Counted from the first letter of the stretch, positions 1 to 8,039 are shown. The stretch: 8,218 nt of DNA from Silvimonas sp. JCM 19000 (GCA_001313065.1 BBFD01000185.1:1-8218); one strand, 5' to 3'. Notes: generated by a model from the letters alone, not told the origin. Program-made: numbers and translations.

Positions 1-184
1 CCGGTGCGCGAGGCGACACCAGCGCGCGCATTTTTTTTACCACCAGCCTGGAAGCCGAGCTGGTGTCTATCGCAGGCGTGTATCGCACGCTGGACGAATC
101 ATTGCCCGCGTCGGTCAAATCAAAACCGGCGCAGGTTTTTTTCTGGATCAAGACAATCTGGTTATAGAAGCACTGGCGCTTTAA
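1..184 (+). CDS. minC: Septum site-determining protein MinC, C-terminal part, frameshifted near its end
   Basis: This is the C-terminal beta-helical domain of the FtsZ-assembly inhibitor MinC, which binds MinD and the septal FtsZ ring. The first complete codon in the window is at position 3. The frame reads GARGDTSARIFF, then EAELVSIAGVYRTLDESLP, matching the conserved MinC core (the family has an IF...AELVSIAG motif). A run of seven T at 136-142 breaks the frame. As written, the protein ends at a TAG at 165-167 with a nonsense tail. Shifting frame in the T-run restores the typical MinC ending LDQDNLVIEALAL with a TAA at 182-184. The gene start lies outside the window. Its position directly before minD and minE confirms identity. 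The frame break may be a sequencing error or a true C-terminal change; the lost residues form the end of the MinD-binding domain. Confidence 0.88.
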   Translation, partial: RCARRHQRAHFFYHQPGSRAGVYRRRVSHAGRIIARVGQIKTGAGFFLDQDNLVIEALAL

Positions 185-220
185 GCGTCCAGGCCAACAC
201 CCACACTGCAGAGATAAAAA

Positions 221-225
221 AAGGA
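221..225 (+). promoter_or_regulatory. Ribosome binding site of minD
   Basis: AAGGA lies 6 nt upstream of the GTG at 232, just after an A-run. It supports GTG at 232 as the minD start rather than the in-frame codons further upstream, which overlap minC in another frame. Confidence 0.65.
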
Positions 226-231
226 TTATTC

Positions 232-1041
232 GTGGCCAAAATCATTGTTGTCACTTCCGGCAAAGGTGGCGTGGGCAAGACCACGACCAGCGCCAGTTTT
301 GCTTCCGGCCTGGCATTGCGCGGTTTTAAAACAGCGGTAATCGATTTTGACGTCGGTTTGCGTAACCTCGATCTGATCATGGGTTGCGAACGCCGCGTGG
401 TGTATGACTTCGTCAATGTGATTCAGGGTGAAGCCACCCTGCGCCAGGCGCTGATCAAGGACAAGAACAGCGACAATCTGTTTATCCTGCCCGCGTCGCA
501 AACCCGCGATAAAGACGCGCTATCCAAAGAAGGCGTGCAAAAGGTACTGGAAGAACTGGCGGCCGATGGCTTTGATTACATCGTCTGTGATAGCCCGGCC
601 GGGATTGAAACCGGTGCTTTCCTGGCGCTGTATTTTGCCGATGAAGCCGTGGTGGTCACCAACCCGGAAGTCTCGTCGGTGCGCGATTCGGATCGCATTA
701 TCGGCATTCTGGATGCCAAATCGAAGAAAGCCGAAGAAGGCGGTCAGGTTAAAACCCATTTGCTGGTTACGCGTTATTCGCCCAAGCGCGTGGATAGCGG
801 CGAAATGCTGTCGCTGGACGATGTGCAACATCTGCTGCGCATTTCGCTGATTGGCGTGGTGCCGGAATCGGAAGTAGTCTTGCAAGCCTCCAACGCGGGC
901 GCGCCGGCGATTCATTCCGCCGGCACCGATGTGTCAGAAGCATACAAAGATGTGGTGGCCCGTTTCCTGGGCGAAGACAAACCGCTGCGCTTTATCGAGG
1001 CGCCGAAGCAGCCGTTCTGGAAACGGCTGTTCGGAGGTTAA
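232..1041 (+). CDS. minD: Septum site-determining protein MinD (membrane-bound cell division ATPase)
   Basis: MinD is a ParA/MinD-family ATPase that dimerises on the membrane with ATP, recruits MinC, and is released by MinE-stimulated hydrolysis; together they keep the division ring at midcell. The 269-aa product (E. coli MinD is 270) starts at GTG with VAKIIVVTSGKGGVGKTT, containing the deviant Walker A motif (K11, K16). VIDFDVGLRNLD (D38, D40) is the switch region, and DSPAGIE the Walker B region. The C-terminus FWKRLFGG is the amphipathic membrane-targeting helix. The GTG start is chosen because it gives the family's N-terminus and has a good ribosome binding site; the open frame extends upstream to position 4 but there overlaps minC out of frame. 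The gene sits 47 nt after the restored minC stop and 3 nt before minE, in one operon. The frame is intact and no key residue is missing. Confidence 0.98.
   Translation: MAKIIVVTSGKGGVGKTTTSASFASGLALRGFKTAVIDFDVGLRNLDLIMGCERRVVYDFVNVIQGEATLRQALIKDKNSDNLFILPASQTRDKDALSKEGVQKVLEELAADGFDYIVCDSPAGIETGAFLALYFADEAVVVTNPEVSSVRDSDRIIGILDAKSKKAEEGGQVKTHLLVTRYSPKRVDSGEMLSLDDVQHLLRISLIGVVPESEVVLQASNAGAPAIHSAGTDVSEAYKDVVARFLGEDKPLRFIEAPKQPFWKRLFGG
1033..1037 (+). promoter_or_regulatory. Ribosome binding site of minE
   Basis: A strong GGAGG lies inside the last codons of minD, 7 nt before the minE ATG. This suggests translational coupling of MinE to MinD, which is sensible because the MinD:MinE ratio sets the oscillation. 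Confidence 0.8.
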
Positions 1042-1044
1042 CCC

Positions 1045-1305
1045 ATGTCTATCCTCAGTTATTTCTTTGGCGAAAAGAAGAAAAGCGCCAGCGTGGCGCG
1101 CGAGCGCTTGCAGATCATTCTGGCGCACGAACGCGCCGGTCGCGATGCCCCGGACTATTTGCCGCAACTGCAACGCGAGCTGATTGAAGTCATCTCCAAA
1201 TATGTGGCGATCAATCCGGACGACATCAAAGTACAACTCGACAAGAAAGATGATTTCGAGGTGCTTGAAGTCAACATCGTGTTGCCCGAGCACGCGCGGC
1301 GCTAG
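1045..1305 (+). CDS. minE: Cell division topological specificity factor MinE
   Basis: MinE stimulates the ATPase of membrane-bound MinD and drives MinCD off midcell, giving pole-to-pole oscillation. The 86-aa product (E. coli MinE is 88) begins with [13 protein letters not shown], the N-terminal membrane-targeting segment followed by basic residues. [13 protein letters not shown] (about residues 18-30) is the MinD-contact (anti-MinCD) region. From about residue 37, [18 protein letters not shown] and the following strands ([20 protein letters not shown]) form the dimeric topological-specificity domain. The start has a strong ribosome binding site and follows the minD stop by 3 nt. The stop is TAG at 1303-1305, and the gene is the last of the Min operon, before a strong terminator. 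Confidence 0.98.
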   Translation: MSILSYFFGEKKKSASVARERLQIILAHERAGRDAPDYLPQLQRELIEVISKYVAINPDDIKVQLDKKDDFEVLEVNIVLPEHARR

Positions 1306-1334
1306 AATACCGGCATTGTTTCTCACCACAATGC

Positions 1335-1372
1335 AGCACAAAGAGAGGCCCGGCCTCTCTTTGTGCTTTTTT
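1335..1372 (+). terminator. Rho-independent terminator of the minCDE operon
   Basis: A perfect 14-bp stem pairs 1335-1348 with 1354-1367 around a 5-nt CCCGG loop; pairing could formally extend to 16 bp with a single central base. Six T follow at 1367-1372. It lies 29 nt after the minE stop and 76 nt before map, separating the Min unit from map-glnD. The A-rich 5' side of the stem matches the T-rich 3' side, so it could also act weakly on the opposite strand. Confidence 0.93.
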
Positions 1373-1448
1373 ACGCGCCGTCCCCATATGCTTTTGTTAA
1401 CGCATGCTTAATTGCAGCAATGCCAGGACGGGCGAGGAAAAAATCAAT

Positions 1449-2258
1449 ATGTCAGTCACCATCAAGAACGCAGAGGACATCGCCAGAATGCGCGTGGCCG
1501 GCCGCCTGGCCGCCGAAGTCCTTGATTACATCACCCCCTTTGTCAAACCGGGCGTGACCACCGAAGAACTCGACCGCCTTTGCCATGAATATATGGTGAA
1601 TGTGCAAGGCACGATTCCGGCGCCGCTCAATTACCAGCCGCCGGGTTATACCCCCTACCCCAAAGCGGTCTGTACTTCGATCAATAACGTGGTCTGCCAC
1701 GGCATTCCCAATGAAAAGCCGTTAAAGAATGGCGACGCGCTCAATATCGACGTCACCGTCATCAAAGACGGTTATCACGGCGACACCAGCCGCATGTTTA
1801 TGGTGGGCGACAAAGTCCCGCCACACGCGCAGCGTTTGTCGCAAGTGACGTTTGATTGCATGTGGATCGGCATCGAACAAGTCAAACCGGGCGCTACGCT
1901 GGGCGATATTGGCGAAGCCATACAGCGTTATGCCGAAAAGGCCGGTTATTCGGTGGTACGCGAATTCTGCGGTCACGGTATCGGCACGCAATTTCATGAA
2001 GATCCGCAAGTCGTGCATTACGGCAAAGCCGGAACCGGCATGGTGCTGGAGCCCGGCATGATCTTTACCATCGAGCCCATGATCAACGCCGGCAAGCGCG
2101 AGATCCGCGCCATGCCCGATGGCTGGACCATCGTCACGCGTGATCGCTCGCTGTCGGCGCAGTGGGAACACACGGTGCTGGTAACCGAAACCGGTTACGA
2201 AGTGCTGACGCGCTCGGCTGGCGTGCAAGACCAACCGTCGCAATACCTGCTGGGATAA
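1449..2258 (+). CDS. map: Type I methionine aminopeptidase
   Basis: This cytosolic metalloenzyme removes the initiator methionine from new proteins after deformylation. The 269-aa product (E. coli Map is 264) has the pita-bread fold signature residues in the usual places: H84 in VCHGIPN, metal ligands D101 (NIDVTV) and D112 (GDTSRMF), H176 (CGHGIG), E208 (FTIEPM) and E240 (QWEHT), plus H183 in QFHEDPQVVHY. It is a short bacterial type Ia form without an N-terminal zinc-finger extension. The ATG at 1449 is preferred over the in-frame ATG at 1404 because it gives the family N-terminus (SVTIKNAEDIARMR) and has GAGGA at 1434-1438, 10 nt upstream. glnD begins 10 nt after the stop, the map-glnD order known from many proteobacteria. 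I could not pick out a convincing promoter in the 76 nt after the upstream terminator. The frame is intact. Confidence 0.97.
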   Translation: MSVTIKNAEDIARMRVAGRLAAEVLDYITPFVKPGVTTEELDRLCHEYMVNVQGTIPAPLNYQPPGYTPYPKAVCTSINNVVCHGIPNEKPLKNGDALNIDVTVIKDGYHGDTSRMFMVGDKVPPHAQRLSQVTFDCMWIGIEQVKPGATLGDIGEAIQRYAEKAGYSVVREFCGHGIGTQFHEDPQVVHYGKAGTGMVLEPGMIFTIEPMINAGKREIRAMPDGWTIVTRDRSLSAQWEHTVLVTETGYEVLTRSAGVQDQPSQYLLG

Positions 2259-2268
2259 GCACATCGAT

Positions 2269-4844
2269 ATGAGCGAGCTGCGATCCGTTAGCCAGATCCG
2301 TGAACACCACGCCGCGCAAAAGGCGGCATTGCGCCAGCGCTTTGACTGCCCCCAACGCGCCGCGCCCTTGTTGCGCGCGCTGGCGCAATTGACTGATCGC
2401 ACTTTGCAGGAATTGTGGCAACGCCATGACTTTGCTGACGACACCTTGCTGGTGGCCGTGGGTGGCTATGGTCGGGGCGAATTGTTTCCGCATTCTGATA
2501 TCGATTTATTGATCCTGCTGCCGGACCAGCCCTCGGCGGCAGCGCTGGAAAAGCTGGAAGTCTTTGTCGGTGAACTGTGGGATATCGGCCTGGAGGTCGG
2601 CCACAGCGTACGCACCATGCCGATTGCCTGAGCGAAGCAGAAAAAGACATCACCGTGCAAACGGCACTGCTGGAATGTCGCCGCCTGAGTGGCGATCCGG
2701 CCCGCTTTGCCCGGTTTCGCCATGCCGTGTTTCAGCACATCGATCCCAAAGAGTTTTTCGATGCCAAGTTGCTGGAACAGCAAGCCCGCTACGGCAAGTT
2801 TGAGAACGCCACTTACAAGCTGGAACCCAACCTCAAAGAAGCTCCCGGCGGCTTACGAGATCTGCATCTGATCGGCTGGATTGCCGGTGCGCTGGGCCTG
2901 GGCCACGATTGGCGCAAGCTGGCCGCCATGGGCATGCTCACGCGTGAAGAAAGCCAGAGCCTGCGCCATGCCGAGCGCGTGCTGCGCACCATCCGCATCC
3001 AGCTGCACTGGGTCGCCCGGCGCCGCGAAGATCGCATTCTGTGGGATTACCAGCATCAACTGGCCAGCGATTTCAAACTGGTCGATAACGAGCGCCAGCG
3101 CGCCAGCGAACAATTAATGGCGCAGTACTATCTGGCCGCGCGCGTGGTCGGCCAACTCACGCCGCTGCTGGTGCAGGCGTTGCGCTCGCGCATTTATTCG
3201 CAAATCGGCAGCGATATTACGCCCCTGAACGAGCGCTTTCAGTTACGCGGTTCTTCGCTCGAAATTGCGGCCCCCGATGTATTCGAGCGAACCCCGTCGG
3301 CGATGCTGGAATTGTTCTTGCTCTACGAACAACAGCCTTACGCCACCGACATCGCCCCGGAAACCCTGCGCGCGCTGTGGCATGCACGCGCGCTGATCGA
3401 TGACGCGTTCCGTGCTGATCCGGCCAACAAGGCGATGTTTATCGATTTGTTCCGGCAGCCGCGCGGCCTTACCCACAGCCTGCGCGCCATGAACCGCTAC
3501 GGCGTGCTCGGCCGTTATCTGCCGCGCTTTGGCGAGATCGTCGGGCGTATGCAGCACGACCTGTTCCACGTGTACACCGTGGACGAACACACGCTGATGG
3601 TACTGCGTAATCTGCGCCGCTTTGCCATGCCCGCCTTTACGCATGAATACCCGTTTTGCTCACGCCTGACCGAAGAATTTGAACGGCCCGAGGCGCTGTA
3701 TCTGAGTGCCCTGTTCCACGACATCGGCAAAGGCCGCGGCGGCGATCACTCCACCCTGGGCCAGGCAATAGCCGAAAAAAATTCTGCGCTGAACACCCGC
3801 TGCACCCGGATGATCGGGCCTTGATTCCGTGGCTGGTACAGCAGCATCTGGTGATGTCGCAAGTGGCGCAAAAGCAGGACGTGTATGACCCCGACGTGAT
3901 TGCCGATTTTGCCAGGCTGGTGGGCGACCAGCGCCGCCTGACCGCCTTGTATCTGCTCACCGTGGCCGATATCCGTGGCACCAGCCCCAAAGTCTGGAAC
4001 GCGTGGAAGGCCAAGCTGCTGGAAGATCTGTTCAAAGCCACGCAGCGCTATCTGAACAGCCAGAACATCGGGGTCAAATCCTGGGTGGAAGAGCGGCAGG
4101 AAGAAGCGCTGCGCCTGCTGCGCTTGTACGGCTTGCGCCCGGATGCGCACGAAGCATTCTGGGCCCAGCTCGACACCATCTACTTTTTTTGCGGCACGAG
4201 GCACGCGAGATTGCCTGGCACACGCGCCAGCTGTTTACACGCCTGAACACCGATGAACCCATCGTGCGGGCACGTTTGTCCGAGACCGGCGAAGGCTTGC
4301 AAGTGCTGGTCTATACGCGCGATGAGCCTGACTTGTTCGCGCGGATTTGCGCGTTTTTTGAAAAAAAAGCCGGCTACAGCATTTTTGATGCGCATATCCA
4401 GACCACGCGCCACGGTTACGCGCTCGATAGCTTCTATGTGTATATCCAGGATCATGCCGGGCAGAACTATCGCGATCTGATCGGCTATGTTGAATACGAA
4501 CTGGCCACGCAAATTGCGCACAATGCACCGTTGCGCGGCCCGGGCCGCAGTCGGATCTCGCGCCAGCAAAAGCATTTTCCGATCCGGCCCAGCGTCTCGA
4601 TCCGGCCGGATGAACGCGGTGGTCGCTATTCAATCGTCGAAATCGTGGCCGGTGACCGCGCGGGCCTGTTGTCGGCGATTGCTGCTATCCTGGCCACGCA
4701 CCGTATCGAAATCCACGCGGCCAAGATCATGACCCTGGCGAGCGGGCCGAAGATAACTTTGTGGTGTCGGGCAATGTGCTCGGCGATGAGCGCGCAGTGC
4801 GCCAGATCGAGGGCGAAATCCTGCAGACCTTGCAGGCAGCCTGA
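2269..4844 (+). pseudogene. glnD: Bifunctional [protein-PII] uridylyltransferase / uridylyl-removing enzyme GlnD, with four frameshifts as written
   Basis: GlnD senses glutamine and adds or removes UMP on PII proteins, which then control glutamine synthetase and nitrogen gene expression. All family domains are present but spread over five reading-frame segments: 2269 to about 2618, about 2619-3780, about 3781-4189, about 4190-4738 and about 4739-4844. In order they are the nucleotidyltransferase motif GGYGRGEL (residues 65-72) with SDIDLLIL (metal ligands D77, D79); the linker with YKLEPNLKEAPGGLRDL; the uridylyl-removing HD motif [12 protein letters not shown] (about 3714-3749); then two ACT domains for glutamine sensing (one around VLVYTRDEPDLFARIC, one around VEIVAGDRAGLLSAIAAIL). 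Shifts lie near 2618, at A7 3775-3781, at T7 4184-4190 and at 4737-4738; the first creates a TGA at 2629-2631. One added base at each gives about 859 aa, normal for GlnD. All motifs survive, so sequence error is as likely as decay or more so. Confidence 0.93.
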
Positions 4845-4895
4845 CGGCGCCAGCGGCGCGTTGTGGCGTGGCTGTTGCACCCGGCGCATGCGCCA

Positions 4896-4923
4896 TGCAC
4901 AAGCGCAGCGCGCCGATTACAAT
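4896..4923 (+). promoter_or_regulatory. Possible sigma70-type promoter for the GGDEF gene
   Basis: TACAAT at 4918-4923 matches five of six -10 bases, and TGCACA at 4896-4901 matches four of six -35 bases with a 16-nt spacer. It lies in the 111-nt gap after glnD, 32 nt before the predicted start. No terminator hairpin with a T-run is seen after glnD, so read-through from map-glnD is also possible. Confidence 0.35.
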
Positions 4924-4955
4924 TTGTGTTCCGTGTTTAACTGGCTCGAGGTTGC

Positions 4956-6692
4956 ATGCCGCGCAAGAACCTGCGTTCTGTGTTGATGGTCGCCTTTGCG
5001 GCAGTCTCCGCCATCATGGCGCTGAGTTTGTCGCTGGTATTGGGCCATCTGGCGACCGAGCGCCAGCGTGAAGACATCGGCCAGGCCATCAGCGAGCTGG
5101 CAGGTCAGTTACGCGACCAGATGGATCGCGGCATGAACCAGCGCGTGCGTGACATCCAGATCATCGCGGCGCTACGTCAGATTCGCGATCCATCCACCAG
5201 CAAAAAAAACGACAACCGCGCCGTGCTCGACAAGCTGGCGCAAACTTTCCCCAATTATGCGTTTATCGGCATGGCCAGCCCGGAAGGCATCGTGCAATAC
5301 GCCACGCATGGTTTGCTCGAAGGCAAAAGTGTGGCCGAACGGCCGTGGTTTCAGGCGGGCAAACGCGATCTGTTTACCGGCGATATTCATGAAGCAAATT
5401 GCTGGCCCGATTGCTCAGCCCGCAAGCCAATGGCGAGCCCCTGCGCTTTGTGGATGTCGCCACGCCGGTGTTTGATCTGAACGGCCAGTTTCTTGGCGTG
5501 CTGGGCGCGCATTTATCGTGGGCGTGGGCGCGTGGGCTGGAGCAGAACGTGTTTACCCCGGCGCGGCGCAGTCAGGGCATTGAAACCTTTGTACTGAACC
5601 GGACCGGCGAAATCATCCTCGCCCCGCCCGGCGTTGATCCGGCCAGTGTCAAATTGCCTGGCCGCCTGCCCACTGCCGAGGCCCCAGGCGAGCCGGTGAC
5701 CTGGCCCGACGGCAATGATTATCTAACCTCGCTGGTGCTGACCCACGGCGAGCAGAATTTTGCCGGACTGGGCTGGAAGATCGTGGTGCGCCAGCCCACC
5801 CGCATTGCCTTTGCACCGGTTCGCAGCTTGCAGTTGACGATATTGGTGGTGGGCGCCATTGGCGCGCTGCTGTTTGCCCTGGTCGGCGCCTGGCTGGCTG
5901 AAGCCATTGCACGACCGATGCTGCGGCTGGCTGAAGCGGCCGAGCGTTTGCAGCAAGGCGAAACCGGTCTCGAAATCCCGCTGGAAAACCAGTACAGCGA
6001 ATCGGCGCGGCTATCGGCTTCGCTGCGCCATCTGGTGGCCGGCCTGAACGACGAACGCAGCAAACTGGCCACTTTGAACCAGGCGCTGGAAGAGCAAGTG
6101 CATGCGCGCACCGACATGCTCGACCGCGCCAATATGCATCTGCTGTCCACGCTGGAAGAACGCGCCAGCATGGTCAAGCAACTGGAAGAACTGGCCAGTA
6201 CCGATAGCCTGACCGGGCTGCTCAACCGCCGCGCCTTCTGGCTGCGCGCCGATATGGAATACAAACGCGCCGCGCGCTCGGGCACGCCCTTGTCGCTGGT
6301 GATGTTTGATATCGACCACTTCAAGCGCATCAACGACGCGCACGGCCACGATGTGGCGATGAGGCGCTGCGCCAGTTGGCCAACGTGGTCTCAGCCAGCT
6401 TGCGCGAGATTGATCTGGTGGCACGCATGGGCGGCGAAGAATTTGCCTTGTTGCTGCCGGAAACTGCGATTGAAGGCGCCACGCTGGTGGCCGAGCGCTT
6501 GCGTGAACAAGTCGCGCAAATCCGCGTGGCGCTGGCAGACGGCGGCACGGTCAGCTTTACCGCCAGCTTTGGCATTTGCGCGTGGCCGCAAGAACTGGGG
6601 CTGGATCATGCTTGATCCGCGCCGACCAGGCCCTGTACAGCGCCAAGAACAACGGGCGCAATCGAGTCCAGATTTACGCCAGCCCGGTCTGA
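4956..6692 (+). pseudogene. Membrane-bound diguanylate cyclase (Cache-like sensor, HAMP, GGDEF), with three frameshifts as written
   Basis: The product would make cyclic di-GMP from two GTP in response to a periplasmic signal. Reassembled, it is about 579 aa. A transmembrane segment (about residues 7-30, VLMVAFAAVSAIMALSLSLVL) is followed by a periplasmic region resembling a dCache sensor (FIGMASPEGIVQYATHGLLEGKSVAERPWF ending near GVLGAHLSW, quoted in part). A second membrane segment (LTILVVGAIGALLFALVGAW) leads into a HAMP-like region and coiled coil. The GGDEF domain begins at DSLTGLLNRRAF, carries FDIDHFKRINDAHGHD, and has the active-site GGEEF with an inhibitory I-site (REID) exactly five residues ahead. 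Frame breaks: 5396-5398 (AAA where AAAA restores HEAKLLARLL), 6355-6356 (GG where GGG restores HDVGDEALRQL) and 6612-6613 (TT where TTT restores ALIRADQALYSAKNNGRNRV). The start has GAGG at 4948-4951. Domain calls are firm; the ligand is unknown. No EAL domain follows. Confidence 0.88.
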
Positions 6693-6732
6693 TCGCGGCG
6701 GTGTTGCTGCGCCCGGCGGCGGCTTTCGTGTG

Positions 6733-6769
6733 TAAAATGCCCGACGGACATCACACAACACCATATAAA
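6733..6769 (+). promoter_or_regulatory. Possible promoter region of lysA
   Basis: Two -10-like hexamers lie in the 99-nt gap before lysA: TAAAAT at 6733-6738, with no matching -35 at normal spacing, and TATAAA at 6764-6769, with CCGACG 17 nt upstream as a poor -35. Either could serve lysA; I cannot choose between them. Confidence 0.25.
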
Positions 6770-6791
6770 TCAGCCATCTGGACTCAAGCTT

Positions 6792-8027
6792 ATGAAGCCC
6801 TTCAACGGCCCTCTGCTCGCCCGTATCGCCGCGCAAGTCGGCACGCCTTGTTATGTTTATGACGCCGCCACCATCCGCGCGCGCATTGCTGAACTGAAAC
6901 AATTCGACGTGATCCGCTTTGCGCAAAAAGCCAATTCCAATACGCATTTGCTGCGCTTGCTTAAAGCCGAAGGCGTGATGGTGGATTCGGTCTCGTTGGG
7001 CGAACTGGAGCGTGCGCTGGCGGCGGGCTATCAGGTGACGGATGAGCCGAGCCCGGTGGTGTTTACCGCCGATATTCTGGATCGCGCCACGCTGGCCCGG
7101 GTAGTCGAACTAAAAGTGCCGGTCAACGCCGGCTCCACCGACATGCTGCAACAACTGGGCGAAGTCAGCCCCGGCCATCGCGTGTGGTTGCGCATCAACC
7201 CCGGCTTCGGCCACGGCCACAGCCGCAAGACCAATACCGGCGGCGAATTCAGCAAGCACGGCATCTGGTTTGAGCAACTGGGCGCCGCCATCGAGCTGGT
7301 CAAACACTACCAGCTCGATCTGGTGGGCCTGCATATGCATATCGGCTCCGGCGTTGATTACAGCCACCTCAACCGCGTGTGCGATGCCATGGTTGAGCAA
7401 GTGCGCCAATCCGGCCACGATATCCGCGCCATTTCTACCGGCGGCGGCTTGTCCATCCCCTATCGCGCGGACGACGACACCCGCGTCGATACCGCGCATT
7501 ACTTTGCCGTGTGGGATGCCGCACGCAAGCAGATTGAAGCCATCGTCGGCCACGCCGTGCATCTCGAAATCGAACCCGGTCGGTTTATTGTGGCCGAAGC
7601 CGGTAAATTGCTGGCCGAGGTCCGCGCCGCCAAGACCGCAGGCAGCATGCATTACACCTTGGTCGATGCGGGCTTTAACGACCTGATGCGCCCGGCCATG
7701 TATGGCGCGTATCACGAAATCAGCTTGATGCACGCCGACGGCAGCGCCATTGCAGGCGAGCAGATTGCGAGCGTCGTCGCCGGGCCTTTGTGCGAATCGG
7801 GCGATGTGTTTACGCAAAAGGCCGACGGCATCCTCGACCCCCACCTGCTGCCGCAAGCGCAAGTGGGCGACCTGGCTATCTTCCACGATGCCGGTGCCTA
7901 CGGCGCGTCCATGTCGTCCAATTACAATTCGCGCCCGCTGATACCCGAAGTGCTGGTGGAAGGCGACGCGTTCAAACTGATCCGTCGCCGCCAGACGCTG
8001 GCTGAATTGCTGGCCCTGGAAGACTAA
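6792..8027 (+). CDS. lysA: Diaminopimelate decarboxylase LysA
   Basis: LysA is the PLP-dependent enzyme that decarboxylates meso-diaminopimelate to L-lysine, the last step of the pathway. The 411-aa product (E. coli LysA is 420) is a fold-type III decarboxylase. The PLP lysine is K46 in RFAQKANSN. HMHIGSG (181-187) and the glycine-rich STGGGLSIPY (215-224) bind the cofactor phosphate, EPGR is at 261-264, and GPLCESGD (331-338) holds the catalytic cysteine and glutamate. DAGAYGASMSSNYNSRP (366-382) closes the active site. From memory, long stretches such as VDSVSLGE, RVWLRINPGFGHGHS and the last 30 residues are close to E. coli LysA, indicating the enterobacterial-type subfamily. The ATG start fits the family; only a weak GGA at 6780-6782 precedes it. 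No lysR-type regulator is adjacent, unlike in E. coli where lysR is divergent from lysA. The frame is intact. Confidence 0.97.
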   Translation: MKPFNGPLLARIAAQVGTPCYVYDAATIRARIAELKQFDVIRFAQKANSNTHLLRLLKAEGVMVDSVSLGELERALAAGYQVTDEPSPVVFTADILDRATLARVVELKVPVNAGSTDMLQQLGEVSPGHRVWLRINPGFGHGHSRKTNTGGEFSKHGIWFEQLGAAIELVKHYQLDLVGLHMHIGSGVDYSHLNRVCDAMVEQVRQSGHDIRAISTGGGLSIPYRADDDTRVDTAHYFAVWDAARKQIEAIVGHAVHLEIEPGRFIVAEAGKLLAEVRAAKTAGSMHYTLVDAGFNDLMRPAMYGAYHEISLMHADGSAIAGEQIASVVAGPLCESGDVFTQKADGILDPHLLPQAQVGDLAIFHDAGAYGASMSSNYNSRPLIPEVLVEGDAFKLIRRRQTLAELLALED

Positions 8028-8039
8028 GCCCGCCTGGTT

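Noticed and set aside
4..231. N-terminal extension of the minD frame of 76 codons
   Set aside because: It overlaps the minC coding region in another frame, and the real MinD N-terminus and ribosome binding site are at 232.
1373..1448. Promoter for map, for example TTGTTA at 1394-1399
   Set aside because: No acceptable -10 hexamer lies 16-18 nt downstream, so the match is too weak to list.
2610..2631. Programmed ribosomal frameshifting in glnD
   Set aside because: No slippery heptamer or following stem-loop is seen near 2618, and GlnD is not known to need frameshifting; four such sites in one gene are implausible.
6693..6862. Continuation of the second cyclase frame into lysA, suggesting a fusion
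   Set aside because: After the break at 6355 this frame is out of phase with the conserved cyclase sequence; the residues up to 6862 match no family, and lysA starts in another frame.
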